Assembly (NCBI GenBank): GCA_002746425.1
Contig: NVXB01000113.1
Location: forward strand, 1-9,283
Reading direction: 5' to 3'
Origin: Hyphomicrobiales bacterium
Lineage (GTDB): Bacteria; Pseudomonadota; Alphaproteobacteria; Rhizobiales; GCA-2746425
Length of the DNA: 9,283 bases
Shown here in pieces: positions 6,565 through 9,283 of this stretch. Within the stretch, counting starts at the first letter, position 1. Each line of letters starts with the position of its first letter. The notes beneath the pieces were generated by a model, which saw nothing but the letters and a program-made list of their open reading frames with translations, was not told the origin of the DNA and made no database searches. Both the position numbers and the translations under genes were made by a program.

Positions 6565-8873
6565 AGCCTCAGGGTCATAAATTCACTGTTGCCCGTCAGG
6601 CCTTGCCGCATGACAGCGCTGCCAACCATGTGGCTGGAACCGCCCGCTATCTGGATGATTTGCCCGAGCCTGCAGGCACACTCCAAGTGGTGCCTGGGTG
6701 CGCAAGCATCGCTGCTGGGAAAATCACCAGCATTGATCTAACCCCGGTTCGCAATGCGCCCGGTGTTGTCGCTGTGCTGACCCCCAAAGACATTCCCGGT
6801 CATAATGATACCAGCCCCATTGGCGCAGGTGATGATCCGGTTTTTACTGACAAAAAGGTCACATTCTTCGGTCAGGCCCTGTTTGCAGTCATTGCGGAAA
6901 CTCGGCTGGCCGCCCGCAAAGCTGCAAAGCTTGCCAAGGTTGAGTATGAGCCGAGCGCCAAACCTTTGATATCGGTTGCCGATGCGCTGGTCGCCAACAG
7001 CGAAGTGTTTGACGGCTATGAGTTCCGCCGCGGCGAGCCGCAGGACAGTATTGAGAAAGCTGACAACATTCTGAGTTCCACGCTTGAAATTGGCGGGCAG
7101 GAACATTTCTATCTGGAGGGTCAGATTGCGCTGGCCATTCCGGGTGAAAATGGCGACATGATGGTCCATTCATCCACCCAGCACCCCACCGAAGTGCAGC
7201 ACATTGTATCTCATGTACTGGATGTGCCTTTGCACGCGGTGACGGTTGCAACCCGGCGCATGGGCGGCGGCTTTGGCGGCAAGGAAAGTCAAGCATCTCA
7301 ATGGGGCGCGATTGCCGCCATTGCGGCCCATAACACACAGCGCCCGTGCAAAATTCGGCTCGATCGCGACGATGACATGATCATGACTGGCAAACGCCAT
7401 GATTGCATCGTGACCTATGAAGCCGGTTATTCAGATAGCGGCAAACTCAATGCAGTTGAGGTGTCATTTGCGGCACGCTGCGGCCATTCAGCCGATTTAT
7501 CGCTGGGTGTGAACGACCGCACCATGTTCCACGCCGACAATGCTTATTTTTATCCAGATGTGCGCATTTTCTCTCGTCGATTGAAAACCAACACTGTGTC
7601 AAACACCGCCTTTCGCGGCTTTGGTGGCCCGCAAGGCTTGCTATTTGCCGAGCGGATGATGGATGACATTGCCATTGAAACTGGCCGCGATCCGCTGGAT
7701 GTGCGTATGGAGAATTTTTACGGCATTGGGCAAGATAACGTCACGCCTTATGGCATGGAAGTTCCCGATAATATTTTGGCAGAGCTTGTCGGTCAGCTGG
7801 AAAAAACCAGCAATTACCGCGCTCGCAAAACCGCTATTGATGCCTTTAACGCCCAAAGCCCATATCTCAAAAAGGGCATCGCGCTCACGCCGGTAAAATT
7901 TGGCATTTCATTCACGCTGATGCATCTCAATCAGGCGGGCGCGCTGGTGCATGTCTATACAGATGGTTCAGTCTATCTCAACCATGCCGGTACAGAAATG
8001 GGGCAGGGACTCAACACCAAAGTTGCCCAGGTGGTGGCCGAGGAGTTTGGCATTCCGCTCTCATCAGTCAAGATATCCGCTACCACGACGGACAAAGTGC
8101 CCAATACAGGTCCAACAGCTGCTTCTGCCGGGTCTGATCTCAATGGTATGGCGGCCAAAAACGCTACGGATCAAATCCGCGAGCGCATGGTCGCGTTTCT
8201 TGAAACGCAGTTCGATGCCAAAGATGTACCGGTAATCTTCGCAAACGGCATGGCCACCATCGGCCAGCACAGTATGAGTTTTGCGGATTTGGCGCAGCAA
8301 ATGTATCTCAACCGCATTTCACTTTCCGCCACTGGTTTCTACAGCACGCCTCATATCAGCTGGAACCGCGATGAGGCAAAGGGCACGCCGTTCTTCTATT
8401 TTGCCTATGGCGCGGCATGCTCTGAGGTGCTCATCGACACATTCACTGGTGAGCTAAAAGTAACCGCCGTAGATATCCTCCACGATGTCGGCAAATCGCT
8501 TAATCCAGCCATTGATATCGGCCAGATTGAGGGTGGATTTGTGCAAGGTATGGGCTGGCTGACAACAGAAGAACTGGTTTGGGATGATCAGGGCAGGCTG
8601 CGTACCCATGCGCCATCTACCTACAAAATACCCTGTGCATCCGATGTGCCGGAGCATTTTACCACCTCATTGTTTGAGAGTGATGGCAACGTGCAAGATG
8701 TGATTTATCGCTCCAAGGCTGTTGGCGAGCCACCCTTGATGCTTGCTTGCTCGGTGTTCAGCGCCATTTATCACGCCATTGCTGGTATGAAACCGGGCAA
8801 AAGGCCTGTGCTTAGTGCGCCCGCCACGCCAGAATCGATCCTAAACGCTATTGCCTCTTTGGAGGACAATTAG
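6561..8873 (+). CDS. xdhB: Xanthine dehydrogenase, molybdenum-binding subunit
   Basis: This 770-residue subunit has the usual XdhB length and holds the molybdopterin cofactor, where hypoxanthine and xanthine are hydroxylated to urate. The N-terminal a/b hammerhead domain begins about residue 20 (NHVAGTARYLDD). The cofactor domains carry GGGFGGKES with E242, NTAFRGFGGPQG with R352, GTEMGQGLNTK (477-487) and AVGEPPLML with the catalytic base E723. E242 and R352 correspond to the two substrate-binding residues that mark xanthine dehydrogenases rather than aldehyde oxidases, so purine specificity is supported by sequence. A strong GGAGG (6549-6553) lies 7 bases before the ATG, which overlaps the xdhA stop as ATGA. 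Two XdhA and two XdhB form the heterotetramer by family. Confidence 0.96.
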   Translation: MKPQGHKFTVARQALPHDSAANHVAGTARYLDDLPEPAGTLQVVPGCASIAAGKITSIDLTPVRNAPGVVAVLTPKDIPGHNDTSPIGAGDDPVFTDKKVTFFGQALFAVIAETRLAARKAAKLAKVEYEPSAKPLISVADALVANSEVFDGYEFRRGEPQDSIEKADNILSSTLEIGGQEHFYLEGQIALAIPGENGDMMVHSSTQHPTEVQHIVSHVLDVPLHAVTVATRRMGGGFGGKESQASQWGAIAAIAAHNTQRPCKIRLDRDDDMIMTGKRHDCIVTYEAGYSDSGKLNAVEVSFAARCGHSADLSLGVNDRTMFHADNAYFYPDVRIFSRRLKTNTVSNTAFRGFGGPQGLLFAERMMDDIAIETGRDPLDVRMENFYGIGQDNVTPYGMEVPDNILAELVGQLEKTSNYRARKTAIDAFNAQSPYLKKGIALTPVKFGISFTLMHLNQAGALVHVYTDGSVYLNHAGTEMGQGLNTKVAQVVAEEFGIPLSSVKISATTTDKVPNTGPTAASAGSDLNGMAAKNATDQIRERMVAFLETQFDAKDVPVIFANGMATIGQHSMSFADLAQQMYLNRISLSATGFYSTPHISWNRDEAKGTPFFYFAYGAACSEVLIDTFTGELKVTAVDILHDVGKSLNPAIDIGQIEGGFVQGMGWLTTEELVWDDQGRLRTHAPSTYKIPCASDVPEHFTTSLFESDGNVQDVIYRSKAVGEPPLMLACSVFSAIYHAIAGMKPGKRPVLSAPATPESILNAIASLEDN
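8861..8865 (+). promoter_or_regulatory. Distant ribosome binding site for xdhC
   Basis: GGAGG sits inside the last codons of xdhB, 13 bases before the xdhC ATG at 8879. This is longer than the usual 5-9 bases. No other start codon in the xdhC frame lies closer, so the ATG at 8879 stands, with translation perhaps helped by termination of xdhB 5 bases upstream. Confidence 0.5.
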
Positions 8874-8878
8874 CCGCA

Positions 8879-9283
8879 ATGAACCTATGGCAGCCGCTCG
8901 AATCTGTCCTCGAAACAGAAGAAAGCGCCGTATTGGTGCTTATTCAGCGGGCAGACGGCTCTGTTCCGCGCGGACCCGGCGCAGGGCTTGTTGTGCTTAA
9001 AGACGGTTCTTTTCATGGCACAATTGGCGGTGGCTCGTTGGAGTGGCAAGCCCTGCAACATGCTGCCCTGGCCCTGAAAAACGGCAAGCAATTTGATGAA
9101 TTGGATATTCCTCTTGGCCCCGGCATTGGCCAGTGTTGTGGCGGGTTCGTTTCGCTAAGTTTTGAGCTATGGCGGCCCAATCGCAAGAGCGAAGCGAGCG
9201 CTCTGGCTAAGGCTGAGGCCAAAGGGCAGTTTCACACACGCAGTGCGCGCGCCACAAATGGCCGTGTTCAAAGACTGATAAGC
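8879..9283 (+). CDS. xdhC: Xanthine dehydrogenase accessory protein XdhC, N-terminal part
   Basis: The first 135 codons are present and the reading frame stays open to the window end, so the gene is cut. The XdhC/CoxI N-terminal domain is clear: DGSVPRGPGAGLVV (26-39) is followed by GTIGGGSLEWQAL (47-59) and LGPGIGQCCGGFVSLSF (79-95). The C-terminal Rossmann domain expected in XdhC lies outside. By family, XdhC binds the molybdenum cofactor, has it sulfurated and inserts it into apo-XdhB; it is not part of the mature enzyme. The ATG lies 5 bases after the xdhB stop, the standard xdhA-xdhB-xdhC order. Residues 101-135 are charged and variable, with an AGAGCG/CGCTCT inverted repeat in the DNA at 9186-9204. 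Confidence 0.92.
   Translation, partial: MNLWQPLESVLETEESAVLVLIQRADGSVPRGPGAGLVVLKDGSFHGTIGGGSLEWQALQHAALALKNGKQFDELDIPLGPGIGQCCGGFVSLSFELWRPNRKSEASALAKAEAKGQFHTRSARATNGRVQRLIS

Noticed and set aside
9186..9204. AGAGCG/CGCTCT inverted repeat, resembling a REP-like or inserted palindrome
   Set aside because: It lies in a variable linker of xdhC with the frame intact, has short arms, and no second copy is visible in the window.

Overview
The window looks like chromosomal housekeeping and catabolic DNA from an alphaproteobacterium, most likely of the Hyphomicrobiales (Rhizobiales) type. The basis is the UbiH/UbiF-like hydroxylase with a GE in place of GD in its second FAD motif, the two-subunit xdhA/xdhB layout followed by xdhC, and the close packing of genes with ATGA overlaps. 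Base composition is moderate by eye. No genus can be named from the sequence alone. I see no insertion sequences, tRNA or rRNA genes, CRISPR arrays or phage genes.

Left part (1-2380): the 3' end of galE (UDP-glucose 4-epimerase) runs rightward into a leftward group of three genes. Read in their own direction these are a small TfoX C-terminal-domain protein, a UbiH/UbiF-family FAD monooxygenase that overlaps it by ATGA, and, after a 51-base gap holding a stem-loop, a phosphoglycolate phosphatase-like HAD hydrolase (gph). galE and gph converge with only 10 bases between their stop codons.

Middle (2381-4674): a 99-base divergent intergenic region holds a perfect 15-base palindrome and a 7-codon upstream reading frame. 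It separates the leftward group from a rightward pair: a YbjJ/fucose-permease-like MFS transporter, then, 8 bases later, NADPH:quinone oxidoreductase (qorA).

Right part (4675-9283): a purine catabolic operon. A 92-base gap with a plausible sigma-70-type promoter precedes uraH (5-hydroxyisourate hydrolase), xdhA (2Fe-2S/FAD subunit of xanthine dehydrogenase), xdhB (molybdenum subunit) and xdhC (cofactor-insertion chaperone, cut by the window end). Spacing is 1 base, a 4-base overlap, then 5 bases. The xanthine dehydrogenase oxidises hypoxanthine and xanthine to urate. UraH acts two steps later, on the product of urate oxidase, which is not encoded here. All key metal, FAD and substrate residues are visible in the Xdh subunits.

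I did not find a convincing new system. The points most worth a second look are the translational coupling of a stand-alone TfoX C-terminal domain to a ubiquinone-type hydroxylase, the small upstream reading frame before the MFS gene, the operator-like repeats in the two intergenic regions, and the order uraH-xdhABC without a uricase.
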